Assembly: GCA_001464275.1 (NCBI GenBank)
Contig: LNFL01000098.1
Span: forward strand, 1-51,254
Source: Actinobacteria bacterium Ga0077560
Lineage (GTDB): Bacteria > Actinomycetota > Thermoleophilia > Miltoncostaeales > Miltoncostaeaceae
Direction of reading: 5' to 3'
DNA length: 51,254 nucleotides
The number at the start of each line of letters is the position of its first letter. The first letter of the stretch is position 1. The notes beneath the pieces were generated by a model that was given only the letters and a program-made list of their open reading frames with translations, made no database searches and had not been told where the DNA came from. A program made the translations under genes and the position numbers. Shown in pieces: positions 18,241-26,575 of this stretch.

Positions 18241-21222
18241 ATGTCCGGGGACGGGAACGCCCCCGTCGCCGTCGCCGAGGCCGGCCCCCCGCAGGGGGGC
18301 CGCTCCAGCGGCGTCGCGTACCAGACCGCCCTGATCCTGGGTGCGCGGGTCGTGGGCGCCGTGTCCACGGCGGTCATCACGATCGCCCTCGCGCGCCTGC
18401 TCGGCGTGTCCGGGTACGGCAACTACGCGCTCGCGCTCACGATCGCGACGCTCGTGGGCATGTTCGCCTCGCTCGGCGTCGACTCCGCGACGTCCCGATG
18501 GGTCGCCGAGGGCTTCAACCGGGGCGAGGCCGTCTGGCGCGCCGTGCGGGTGGGGCTGCGGATCCGCACGATCCTGGCGTCGGTCACCTTCGGGCTGCTG
18601 TTCCTCCTGGCCGGACCGGTGGCGACGCTCTTCGGTGAACCCGGGCTCGCCGACGCGGTGCGCGCGGCCACCATCGCCCTGTTCTTCAGCGCCGGGTTCT
18701 CCTGGGTCAGCGGCGTCTACGAGGGCCTGCGCGGCGGCGTGATGCTCGCGGTCGTCTCGCTGGTCAAGGCCGTCGTGGAGTTCGCGATCGTCGTGGGCCT
18801 GCTGGTCGCAGGGTTCGGCGTCGTCGCCGCGCTGCTCGGCAACGCCGCGTCGTACGCCGCCGCCGTGGGTGTCGGCATCTGGGTGATGCGCCGGCATCTG
18901 CGCCGGGGCGACGAGAGCTCCCAGGAGGTCACCGGCCAGGAGATCCTGCGCTACGGCATGCACATCTGGCTGGCCGGGGTCGCCTGGCTGCTGTTCGAGC
19001 GCGTCGACCTCGTGCTGCTGGGCGCCTTCATCGACACCACCGCCGTCGGCCTGTACGACGCCCCGTGGCGCGTCGCGACGATCCTGGGCCTGCTCGGCCT
19101 CAGCCTCGCCTCCGCGGTGACCCCGAGGCTGGCCGCCGCCGACGCCGACGACGCGGCGCGCCTGCTCACCAAGGCGCTGCGCGTCGGCCTGGTGTTCTAC
19201 ATCGTCTTCGGCGTGATCATCGCGTTCGCCGCGCGGGACATCGTGATCCTCCTGCTGGGCCAGGAGTTCGCCCGCAGCGCCGACGTGCTGCGCATGCTGA
19301 CGCCCTACATCGTGCTGATCGGCTTCGCGCCGATCGTCTCCCGCGCGCTGGACTACCTGGGCGGCGTCGAGATCCGGAAGTGGATCGCCCTCGCGGCGTT
19401 CCTGGTGAACCTGGTGCTCGACCTCATCCTCATCCCCACCGTGGGGCTGCTGGGTCCGGCGATCGGCACCGGCGTGGCGATCTTCGTGTTCGTGGCCGGC
19501 CACTACGTGGTGGTCGCGCGCAGCGTGCCGCTCGACCACCGGCGGATCATGGCGACCTTCCTGCGCGCGCTGCTGTCGGCCGCGGCGGGCGGCGCCTTCT
19601 ACTGGGCCCTGCTCGTGCTGGAGGTGCCCTCCCTGGTGCGCCTGCTCGTCGGCTTCCCGATGGCCGTGGGCGTCGCGATCGTGATGCTCATCGGCGTGGG
19701 CGAGGTGCGCGACGAGCCGGGGATCCCCCCGGCGGTCGCGGAGCGCCTGCGCGCCATCGACGACTGGTTCGCCCGCCACCTCGACGGCATCACGCCACGG
19801 GACCTGGCGCTGATGGTGCCCATCTCGGGCGTCGCCCTGGTGGCCGGCCTGGCCGTCGGCAGGTCCCCGCTCATCGCGATCGGCGCGCTGGTCGCGCTCG
19901 GGGTGATGGCGCTCCTGCTGTCGGACCTCACCGTGGGCGTCGTCGCCTTCGTGCTCATCCAGCCGCTGGCGCTCATCATCCCGGCCGGTGAGTCGCTGGT
20001 CGCCAAGGGCGCGGGCGTGATGCTCATGCTCACCTGGGTCGTGGCGCTGCGGTACCGCAGCTCGCGCACGCGGTACCTCGGCTTCGTCGCCAGCAACCCG
20101 CAGGTCACGTTCATCATCGTGGCGTTCATCGGCTGGCTGCTCGCGTCGATGCTCTGGACGATCAACGTCGCCGCGTCCACCGACGCCATCCAGCGGTACG
20201 TCCTGGGCTTCGTGCTGCTCGGGATCGTCTTCACCGCGACCTTCGACCGCCGGGCCGCGATCCGCATCGCGGGCGCCTTCTCACTGTCCGGGGGGCTGTC
20301 CACGCTGATCGGCCTGGCCATGAACCGGCGTGGTGACGAGGGCCGGTTCATCGGCACGTTCCTGGATGCCAACGAGTACGCGGCGTTCTGCGTGCCCGCG
20401 CTCCTCATCGCCATCGCGCTGGCGGCCACCGGGACCAACCCGCTGCGCCGGATCGCCTTCGGGGTGACCGCCGTGCTGTGCGCCGGGGGCATCGTCCTCT
20501 CCGGTTCGCGCGGCGGGATCATCGCCATCGCCGTCGCCCTGCTGGTGTGGGTGGTGTTCGGCGGGAGGTGGCGCATGCGCGTGCTGGCCGCAAGCGTCGC
20601 CGTGGTCTTCATCCTGGCGGGGTACATCCAGACGGCCGCCTCTCCGCAGACCCGTGAGCGCATCGAGACCATCACCCAGGGCCAGCAGTTCGGCACCAGC
20701 GCCGGAACGGGCCGGGCCGACATCTGGCAGGTGGGTCTGCGGGCGTACCGCGACCGGCCCGGGATCGGCACGGGCATCGGCACCTTCACCGACGCCACGC
20801 CCCGCTATCTCGCCCAGCCGGGCCTGGTGCGACGCGTCGACTTCTTCACCGAGACGCCCAAGGTGGCCCACAACATGTACCTCCACCTGCTGGTGGAGGT
20901 GGGCATCGTCGGCCTCGCCCTGTTCTCGTCCATCCTGCTCGCGTGCCTGGCGTCGCTCATCCGCGCCACGTGGCTGTTCCGCAGCATCGGGGACGTGCGC
21001 ATGGAGTTGCTGTGCCGCACCACGCTGGCCGGCAGCGTGGGCCTGCTGGTCGCCGACTTCTTCATCTCCGGGCAGTACCAGCGCACGCTGTGGATCATCA
21101 TGGGCCTCTGCCTGGGGCTGTACGGCGTCGCGCGGCGCCAGGCGGCCCAGGCGGCCACGCCCCGGTTCGCACCCGGACCGCTCGCCGAACCGCCCGCACG
21201 CACGCCGTCCGGCACCCGCTGA
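18241..21222 (+). CDS. Wzx-Wzy fusion: polysaccharide flippase joined to O-antigen polymerase/ligase-type protein
   Basis: 993 aa, about twice the length of either family. Residues 30-490 form an MVF/PST-type flippase with about 12-14 helices (start GVAYQTALILGARVVGAVST; later DLVLLGAFIDTTAVGLYDAP). After a linker (about 495-520) a second polytopic domain (525-960) carries the Wzy_C/WaaL signatures: VLSGSRGGIIAIAVALLVW near 755, a large loop with GTGRADIWQVGLRAYRDRP and GTGIGTF, then HNMYLHLLVEVGIVGLALF near 876. There is no internal stop, frameshift or ribosome site between the halves. It would flip lipid-linked repeats and polymerise them within one chain, working with the Wzz-like protein upstream. 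The second domain could instead act as a ligase. Confidence 0.85.
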   Translation: MSGDGNAPVAVAEAGPPQGGRSSGVAYQTALILGARVVGAVSTAVITIALARLLGVSGYGNYALALTIATLVGMFASLGVDSATSRWVAEGFNRGEAVWRAVRVGLRIRTILASVTFGLLFLLAGPVATLFGEPGLADAVRAATIALFFSAGFSWVSGVYEGLRGGVMLAVVSLVKAVVEFAIVVGLLVAGFGVVAALLGNAASYAAAVGVGIWVMRRHLRRGDESSQEVTGQEILRYGMHIWLAGVAWLLFERVDLVLLGAFIDTTAVGLYDAPWRVATILGLLGLSLASAVTPRLAAADADDAARLLTKALRVGLVFYIVFGVIIAFAARDIVILLLGQEFARSADVLRMLTPYIVLIGFAPIVSRALDYLGGVEIRKWIALAAFLVNLVLDLILIPTVGLLGPAIGTGVAIFVFVAGHYVVVARSVPLDHRRIMATFLRALLSAAAGGAFYWALLVLEVPSLVRLLVGFPMAVGVAIVMLIGVGEVRDEPGIPPAVAERLRAIDDWFARHLDGITPRDLALMVPISGVALVAGLAVGRSPLIAIGALVALGVMALLLSDLTVGVVAFVLIQPLALIIPAGESLVAKGAGVMLMLTWVVALRYRSSRTRYLGFVASNPQVTFIIVAFIGWLLASMLWTINVAASTDAIQRYVLGFVLLGIVFTATFDRRAAIRIAGAFSLSGGLSTLIGLAMNRRGDEGRFIGTFLDANEYAAFCVPALLIAIALAATGTNPLRRIAFGVTAVLCAGGIVLSGSRGGIIAIAVALLVWVVFGGRWRMRVLAASVAVVFILAGYIQTAASPQTRERIETITQGQQFGTSAGTGRADIWQVGLRAYRDRPGIGTGIGTFTDATPRYLAQPGLVRRVDFFTETPKVAHNMYLHLLVEVGIVGLALFSSILLACLASLIRATWLFRSIGDVRMELLCRTTLAGSVGLLVADFFISGQYQRTLWIIMGLCLGLYGVARRQAAQAATPRFAPGPLAEPPARTPSGTR

Positions 21223-21251
21223 CCCGGCCGCGCTGACACCCGCACCCGGGC

Positions 21252-21290
21252 CGGCATCCCCCATCCGGCGGGACGGCATCCCCCATCCGG
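21252..21290 (+). repeat. Two direct copies of a 17-bp sequence (CGGCATCCCCCATCCGG)
   Basis: Identical copies at 21252-21268 and 21274-21290, 22 bp apart (about two helical turns), lie between the Wzx-Wzy gene and the beta-helix gene. They could be an operator or local duplication. Confidence 0.5.
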
Positions 21291-21309
21291 GGACGAGCGC
21301 GTGAGACCT

Positions 21310-21331
21310 GGGCGCATTAAGCGCTGCGCCC
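21310..21331. terminator. Hairpin GGGCGCA / TGCGCCC
   Basis: A 7-bp stem with an 8-nt loop lies about 90 nt past the Wzx-Wzy stop. There is no T-tract. It may be a terminator or a leader structure for the gene at 21449. Confidence 0.35.
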
Positions 21332-21448
21332 GGTCATCCGATACCTGAAGCACGAGGGCCGACCGGGAAGGTGCCCCACCGGTTCCTGGTGCCCCAGGGC
21401 GGTGCTTTCCGATGACGGGCCCTCCGTTCTTCATGGAGGAAGATCGTC

Positions 21449-23266
21449 ATGGACCGTGCCCGATCCGTCCGCGGCCGGCTGCCCAGATGGGTGCCCGGCT
21501 GGTGTCTCGCCGTCGGCGTGCTCGCGCCGCTCGCGCTCACCCAGTCCGCCGTCGCCGTGGACTGCACCAAGTACGCCGCCACCACCGGGAGCGACACCGC
21601 CGCCGGAACGTCGGCGGCCCCGTACCGCACCGCGCAGAAGCTCGCCGACAGCCTCACCGCAGGACAGGTGGGGTGCCTCTCCGGGGGCGGTGTCTTCGGC
21701 GGGGTGAAGGTCAACCGCAGCGGGATCACCCTGACCAGCACGCCGGGCGGCCCCCGCGCGACGCTGCTGGGCAAGACGTGGATCCCCGACGCCAGCAACG
21801 ACGTGGTCATCGAGAACCTCATCATCAACGGCCGCACGTCGGGGTCGCGCGTGAACCCGGACGTGCAGGGCGACCGCGTGGTGTTCCGCAACAACGAGAT
21901 CACCAACGACAACACCGCCATCTGCCTGCACATCGGTTCCAACATCGGCTACGGCGTGGCGTACGACGTGGTGGTGGAGGGGAACCGCATCCACAACTGC
22001 GGCCGTCTCCCCGCCACCGGCTTTGACCACGGCATCTACGTCAACAACGCCGAGCGCACGCGGATCGTGAACAACGCGATCTACGACAACTCCGACTACG
22101 GCGTGCACCTCTATCCTGGCGCGCGCAACAGCTACATCGCCAACAACGTGATCGACGGGAACGGCCGCGGCCTCACCTTCTCCGGCGAGGGCGGCCTGGT
22201 CTCCAGCGGAAACCTGGTGGAGAACAACATCATCAGCAACTCGCTGATCCGCCACAACGTCGAATCCTGGTGGGCCGCGGAGATCGGCGTGAACAACCGC
22301 GCCGACCGCAACTGCCTCTGGAACGGCCGGCTGGGCAACGTGGCGGCCCAGGTGGGGTTCACCGCCACCGCCAACATCGTCGCCGATCCGCTGTTCGCGA
22401 ACCGCGCGGGCAAGGACTTCACCCTGCAGCTGGCCAGCCCGTGCGCGGGCAAGGGCCTCGTGGTGGCGGCTCCGCCGCCGCCGCCCTCGCTCCCGCCGGA
22501 CCCCGACCCGACGCCGCCGCCGGACCCCACGCCGCCGCCGCCGGACCCCACCCCGCCGCCGGCTCCGGACCCGACGCCGCCGCCGCCGGACCCCACCCCG
22601 CCGCCGGCTCCGGACCCGACGCCGCCGCCCGATCCCACGCCGCCGCCGGCTCCGAACCCGACGCCGCCGCCGCCGCCCGATCCCACGCCGCCGCCGGCTC
22701 CGGACCCCACGCCGCCGCCGGTTCCGGACCCGACCCCGCCGCCGGCTCCGGACCCCACGCCGTCGCCGGGTCCGGACCCCACGCCCGCTCCGGTTCCGGA
22801 TCCCACGCCGCCGGCTCCGCCGTCGCCGCCCGCGGATCCGGTGCCCTCACCGGCACCCGTGCCCGTGCAGCCGCCCGCGCCCAAGCCCGGGAAGGGCAGG
22901 GCGGACGCGCCACCGGCCCGCGCCGTCGCATCCGCACGCCGTGAGGCGCTGGACCTGCTGCGCCGCATCGGCCAGATCGAGCGGAGGGTCCTGGGCCGCA
23001 ACATGGTCTGGGTGCCCGGCCTCTACACCGACGCGGATGAGTCCACGGAGGTCCAGCTGCGGGCCGGGCGCTGGCTCGCGCTGGAGGCGCAACGGCACCT
23101 CAGCCTCATCGAGGACCGGCAGCGCGGGCGACGCGTCAACCGCCCGCAGACGCAGCCGCAGCACGGCCTGCCGTTCACGAACGAGACGCTGGCCACGACC
23201 CGCAGGATCCTCGCCCAGGCGGACGATCGCCTGGATCAGCTGCGGGTGCGGGTGACCCGGCGGTAG
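21449..23266 (+). CDS. Secreted right-handed beta-helix protein with Pro-rich stalk and helical C-terminal domain
   Basis: 605 aa. The start at 21449 has GGAGGAAG 5-6 nt upstream. A signal peptide (1-37) is followed by a parallel beta-helix of pectate-lyase/polysaccharide-degrading type (40-340), with repeating rungs such as VVIENLIINGRT, RVVFRNNEITND, VVVEGNRIHNCG, RIVNNAIYDNS and SYIANNVIDGNG, and the stretch CGRLPATGFDHGIY. Residues 345-480 are a Pro-rich stalk of (D)PTPPP(A)P repeats. The last 125 residues form a charged, probably helical domain. It may bind or cleave the locally made polysaccharide. Its paralogue at 35866-37312 shares the helix domain but not the stalk. Whether it is lyase or hydrolase cannot be told from sequence. 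Confidence 0.82.
   Translation: MDRARSVRGRLPRWVPGWCLAVGVLAPLALTQSAVAVDCTKYAATTGSDTAAGTSAAPYRTAQKLADSLTAGQVGCLSGGGVFGGVKVNRSGITLTSTPGGPRATLLGKTWIPDASNDVVIENLIINGRTSGSRVNPDVQGDRVVFRNNEITNDNTAICLHIGSNIGYGVAYDVVVEGNRIHNCGRLPATGFDHGIYVNNAERTRIVNNAIYDNSDYGVHLYPGARNSYIANNVIDGNGRGLTFSGEGGLVSSGNLVENNIISNSLIRHNVESWWAAEIGVNNRADRNCLWNGRLGNVAAQVGFTATANIVADPLFANRAGKDFTLQLASPCAGKGLVVAAPPPPPSLPPDPDPTPPPDPTPPPPDPTPPPAPDPTPPPPDPTPPPAPDPTPPPDPTPPPAPNPTPPPPPDPTPPPAPDPTPPPVPDPTPPPAPDPTPSPGPDPTPAPVPDPTPPAPPSPPADPVPSPAPVPVQPPAPKPGKGRADAPPARAVASARREALDLLRRIGQIERRVLGRNMVWVPGLYTDADESTEVQLRAGRWLALEAQRHLSLIEDRQRGRRVNRPQTQPQHGLPFTNETLATTRRILAQADDRLDQLRVRVTRR
22468..22890 (+). repeat. In-frame Pro-rich repeats (PDPTPPPAP units)
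   Basis: About fifteen imperfect CCGGACCC(C/G)ACGCCGCCGCC-like units, period 18-27 bp, encode the stalk of the beta-helix protein. The array is prone to assembly length errors. Confidence 0.8.
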
Positions 23267-23274
23267 CCCGCGGC

Positions 23275-23310
23275 GGGGGTGCCGGACCGTGGACACGGCC
23301 CGGCACCCCC
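23275..23310. terminator. Strong bidirectional hairpin between convergent genes
   Basis: GGGGGTGCCGG (23275-23285) pairs with CCGGCACCCCC (23300-23310), and the loop holds a second CCGTG/CACGG stem. It lies between the beta-helix stop (23266) and the minus-strand glycosyltransferase stop (23317). Confidence 0.7.
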
Positions 23311-23316
23311 GCGCGG

Positions 23317-24588
23317 TCACCTCGTGCGGCCCGCCCGGGCGGACGCGGTGAGCAGCTCCCGCAGCGCGGCGGTGTTGCGGGTCAGGTCGTAGGCGTCCAG
23401 CACCCGCACCCGCCCGGCCGCGGCCATCCGCGCCGCGCCCTCGGGGTCGTCATGGATGCGCCGCAGCGCCGCGGCGATGGCCTGCGGGTCCCGCTCGGGC
23501 ACCAGGAATCCGGTGACCCCGTCCTCGACGAGCTCCGGGATGCCGGACAGCGAGGAGGCCACCACGGGCACCTCCGACGCGAGGGCCTCCATGAGCGCCA
23601 CGGGGATCCCCTCCATGTCGCCGTCGTCGGTGGTGATGCTGGGCAGGGCCATCGCATCGCTGGCGCGCAGGGTCTCGCTCACCTGCTCGCGGCCGCAGTG
23701 GCCCAGCAGCGTGACGTGCGGGCCGAGCCCGAGCTCGGCGATGCGCCGCTCGATCGCCGGACGCATCTCGCCGTCGCCCACCAGCACGCAGCGCACGTCC
23801 AGGCCGTCGGCGCGCAACAGGCCGACCGCGTCGATGAGGTGGATCTGGCCCTTCTTCTCGCGCAGGCCGGCGACGCACGACACCGTGAACGGCTCGCCGT
23901 CGGCGCGGGTGCGCGCGGGACGCGGGGTGAAGGCGGTGAGGTCGACGCCGCAGCGGATGACCGAGGTCTTGTCGGTCGCCCACGAGCCGTACCAGGTGCC
24001 GAAGAGCCGCCGGTTGAACTCCGAGATGGTCACCACGAAGCGTGCGCGGCGCAGCTTCTCGGCGAGCATCGAGCGGTCCACGTAGATGTCGTGGGCGTGC
24101 GCGGTGATGCTGTACGGGATCCCCGTGAGGCGGTTCACGGTCCAGGCGGCGAGGGCCGGGTGGGTCGCCCAGTGCGCGTGGACGTGCTGGACCCCCGCGG
24201 CCTCCATCTCCCGGGCGAAGCGCGCGCCCAGCGGAACCGCCACCGCGGCACGGGCGAGGAACGCCGGCGAGCGCAGGTTCTCCCGGATGGCGCGCGCCCA
24301 GGCGCCCAGGTAGGCGGCGGGCCGACGCCGCAGCCAGTAGGCCTGCGCCGCGAGCGTCTCGCGGGACCCGATCCCGGCGTAGTGGGTGCGCTCGGCCAGC
24401 GGCTCGGCCTCCGGGTGCGGGTTCTCGGAGCCGCGGCGTAGCGGGAAGATCTCGACCCGCACACCCGTGCGTTCCAGCTCGATGATCTCGAACAGGATGA
24501 AGGTCTCGGTGACGATCGGGAACGCCGACATCGTGTAGGCGACGCGCACGGGCGCGTCGGCACGGTCGGCCGGGGGCGTGGCGGACAT
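23317..24588 (-). CDS. Glycosyltransferase family 4 (WcaL/AmsK-like)
   Basis: 423 aa from ATG 24588. The N-terminal Rossmann lobe begins RVAYTMSAFPIVTETFILFEI, typical of colanic-acid/amylovoran GT4 enzymes, with VQHVHAHWATHPALAA and the acceptor-side ITAHAHDIYVD. The C-terminal donor lobe has LVGDGEMRPAIERR, HVTLLGHCGREQV and the EGIPVALMEALASEVPVVAS block with the family E-x7-E pair, then PELVEDGVTGFLV. It adds a sugar from a nucleotide sugar to the growing lipid-linked repeat at the inner membrane face. A -10-like TAGGGT lies 7 nt upstream of the ATG, favouring this start over the GTG two codons earlier. Donor and acceptor unknown. Confidence 0.9.
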   Translation of the reverse strand: MSATPPADRADAPVRVAYTMSAFPIVTETFILFEIIELERTGVRVEIFPLRRGSENPHPEAEPLAERTHYAGIGSRETLAAQAYWLRRRPAAYLGAWARAIRENLRSPAFLARAAVAVPLGARFAREMEAAGVQHVHAHWATHPALAAWTVNRLTGIPYSITAHAHDIYVDRSMLAEKLRRARFVVTISEFNRRLFGTWYGSWATDKTSVIRCGVDLTAFTPRPARTRADGEPFTVSCVAGLREKKGQIHLIDAVGLLRADGLDVRCVLVGDGEMRPAIERRIAELGLGPHVTLLGHCGREQVSETLRASDAMALPSITTDDGDMEGIPVALMEALASEVPVVASSLSGIPELVEDGVTGFLVPERDPQAIAAALRRIHDDPEGAARMAAAGRVRVLDAYDLTRNTAALRELLTASARAGRTR

Positions 24589-24595
24589 GGGCACG

Positions 24596-24601
24596 ACCCT
24601 A
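24596..24601 (-). promoter_or_regulatory. -10-like TAGGGT for the GT4 gene
   Basis: On the minus strand TAGGGT ends 7 nt before the ATG at 24588, consistent with a leaderless transcript. Confidence 0.45.
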
Positions 24602-24648
24602 GCGGCTGCCGGTGGAGGCCACCCCGGCCGGACGGACAGTGCGGCGGG

Positions 24649-25401
24649 TCAGCTGCCGGTGAGGAACAGCAGCAGCACCACGCCGCTGCCGAGCGCGACG
24701 ACGCCCGAGACGATCTCGGTGCGGCGTCCGGCCATGACCTCGATCACGGCATCCACCTGGCGCGGAGCGAACTCGGCGACCAGCTCGGAGCGCAGCAGCA
24801 GTGGCGCCGCGGCGGCCAGCGCGCCGACCCCCAGCGCGAGCACCGCGACCAGGCCGAGGATGACGGGGAACCCTCCGCCGTCGTCCGAGGACAGGTCGGT
24901 GGTGGGTGCCTGCGCGCCACCCGCGGCGAGGATCGCGGCGTCCTGCTCGCGCTTCTGCGCGATGGCCTCCGCCTGGCGGCGGCGTGCCTCCCGGAGGCGC
25001 TGGACCTCCGCCCGCTGCTGCAGGGCGATGAGCCGCGCGTTCGCGGCGCGGGCGCGCGCATCGCGCGCGGCACGCTCTCGGGCGATGCGCGCCTGGCGCT
25101 CGCGCCGCAGCTGCTCCTGGCGCCGCCGGGCGATCTCCTCCGGGCTCAGCGTGGGCGCCGTCGGCGTCACCGGCGTCGTGTTCGTGGGCGCGGGGGTGTT
25201 GGGGGTGCTGGGCCGGGACGGCGTGCTGGGCCGGGTCGGCGCGCGCGGCGGCGTGGGAGCCGGGTCGGGCCGCGCCGCGGGGGGCAGCGGATCCGGCGCG
25301 TCCGGCAGCGGCTGCGCACCCGCGAACGCCGCCAGGCACAGGCCCGCGACGATCGTGAGCAGGACGGCGAGCCGCGTCGTCGAAAACCACACCTTGGTCA
25401 C
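24649..25401 (-). CDS. Membrane protein with Pro-rich and Arg/Ala coiled-coil regions (unknown function)
   Basis: 250 aa. A signal peptide or signal anchor (1-30) is followed by a Pro/Thr-rich low-complexity region (30-85, P-x-PS/T-P repeats), then a highly charged Arg/Glu/Gln/Ala helix (about 85-160) that should form a coiled coil. Two hydrophobic helices follow (about 180-200 and 228-248) around a short charged loop. I recognise no family. It lies between two GT4 genes of the polysaccharide cluster and has its own leaderless-type promoter, so it may be an envelope structural or scaffold protein. GTG 25401 is the start, with TAGACT ending 6 nt before it. Confidence 0.6.
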   Translation of the reverse strand: MTKVWFSTTRLAVLLTIVAGLCLAAFAGAQPLPDAPDPLPPAARPDPAPTPPRAPTRPSTPSRPSTPNTPAPTNTTPVTPTAPTLSPEEIARRRQEQLRRERQARIARERAARDARARAANARLIALQQRAEVQRLREARRRQAEAIAQKREQDAAILAAGGAQAPTTDLSSDDGGGFPVILGLVAVLALGVGALAAAAPLLLRSELVAEFAPRQVDAVIEVMAGRRTEIVSGVVALGSGVVLLLFLTGS

Positions 25402-25407
25402 GAGACG

Positions 25408-25413
25408 AGTCTA
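25408..25413 (-). promoter_or_regulatory. -10-like TAGACT for the 24649-25401 gene
   Basis: Minus-strand TAGACT ends 6 nt before GTG 25401, the leaderless arrangement seen elsewhere in the window. Confidence 0.45.
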
Positions 25414-25453
25414 AACCGCGGGAATCGCCGGAGCACCAATCGTCCGGGGGGTT

Positions 25454-26575
25454 TCACCCGCGCAGCTCGCGGTAGAGGTCGGACCACCGGTCGCGGACCC
25501 GATCGATGGTGTACTCCGACAGCGCGCGCTCCCGCGCGCGGGATGCGAGCTCGGCGCGCCGGGCCGGGTCCGTGAGCAGTCCCGCGACCGCCCGGCCCAT
25601 CTCCTGCGGACGCCGCGGCGGAACCAGGACGCCGCACCGGTCGCCGTCGAGGATCGCCGGCATCCCGCCCACGTCGGTGGCCACGATTGCCCGCTCCGCG
25701 ATCATCGCCTCGATCAGCGCGATGGGGCTCCCCTCGGAGTCCGACGGGAGCACCATCACGTCGAGCGACCGCAGCACGTTGGGGACGTCCTCGCGCACCC
25801 CCAGCAGGTGCACGCGGTCGGCGATGCCCAGCCGGTCGATGACCGCCTCCACCTCGCCGCGCAGCGGGCCGTCGCCGGCGACCACCAGGTGCGCGTCCGG
25901 CACCGCCGCCAACACGTGCGGGAACGACTCCACGAGCACGTCCACCGCCTTCATCGGGCGCAGCATCGCGATGGCGCCCACCAGCGGGGTGCCGTCCGGC
26001 AGCCCCAGCTCGGCGCGAAGCGCCCCCGGCGCGTCCCGCAGCTCGGCGGGGTCGCGCAGCAGCCCCGTGGGGATCGTGCGGATGCGCGCCGCGGGGACGT
26101 GCTCGATCTCCCGCATGCGGCGGGCGTCCTCGGGGGACACGGCGACGAACGCGGAGACCGTCCGCCCGATCCAGAACCCGTCCAGGAGCTTGCGGACGCG
26201 CTGGCCCTCGTACGTCCAGGAGTGCTCGGTGGCGATCACCACGGGCACACGCGCGAGGCGCCCCACCAGCGGCGCCCACACGTTCGAGCCGAACATGTGC
26301 GAATGCAGCACGTCCACGCGCTCGCGGCGCAGGTACCGCACGAGCCGCCACCACTCACGCGGGGACAGCGTGCGGCGCCGGCCGAGCATGAGGACCCGGA
26401 CGCCCGTCTCGTGCGCCATGGGGATGGTGTTGCCGCCGGGGTCGCGGCTCGCGCACACCACCACGTCGTCGCCGCCGTCCGCGAGCGCGCGCGCCAGGCC
26501 GACGGTGAAGCGCTCCGCGCCACCCCCGTACACCGACTCGATGAGCATCACGATCTTGAGGGGGTGCCGGGTCAC
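25454..26575 (-). CDS. Glycosyltransferase family 4
   Basis: 373 aa from GTG 26575, which overlaps the upstream FemAB-like gene by GTGA. The N-lobe begins KIVMLIESVYGGGAERFTVG, with the GGAE loop of GT4 enzymes, followed by DVLHSHMFGSNVWAPL and VVIATEHSW. The C-lobe has GAIAMLRPMKAVDVLVE, LVVAGDGPLRGEVEA, HLLGVREDVPNVL and the donor-binding EGSPIALIEAMIAERAIVAT (E-x7-E). It transfers a sugar to a lipid-linked intermediate in the cytoplasm. It is co-transcribed with the acyltransferase gene upstream, suggesting that sugar addition and acyl decoration are coupled. Donor sugar unknown. Confidence 0.9.
   Translation of the reverse strand: MTRHPLKIVMLIESVYGGGAERFTVGLARALADGGDDVVVCASRDPGGNTIPMAHETGVRVLMLGRRRTLSPREWWRLVRYLRRERVDVLHSHMFGSNVWAPLVGRLARVPVVIATEHSWTYEGQRVRKLLDGFWIGRTVSAFVAVSPEDARRMREIEHVPAARIRTIPTGLLRDPAELRDAPGALRAELGLPDGTPLVGAIAMLRPMKAVDVLVESFPHVLAAVPDAHLVVAGDGPLRGEVEAVIDRLGIADRVHLLGVREDVPNVLRSLDVMVLPSDSEGSPIALIEAMIAERAIVATDVGGMPAILDGDRCGVLVPPRRPQEMGRAVAGLLTDPARRAELASRARERALSEYTIDRVRDRWSDLYRELRG

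Noticed and set aside
15403..19779. A 1458-codon open frame on the minus strand
   Set aside because: It lies opposite the FemAB-like, Wzz-like and Wzx-Wzy genes, has His/Arg/Gly-rich low-complexity translation and matches no fold. Long antisense frames are expected at this GC content.
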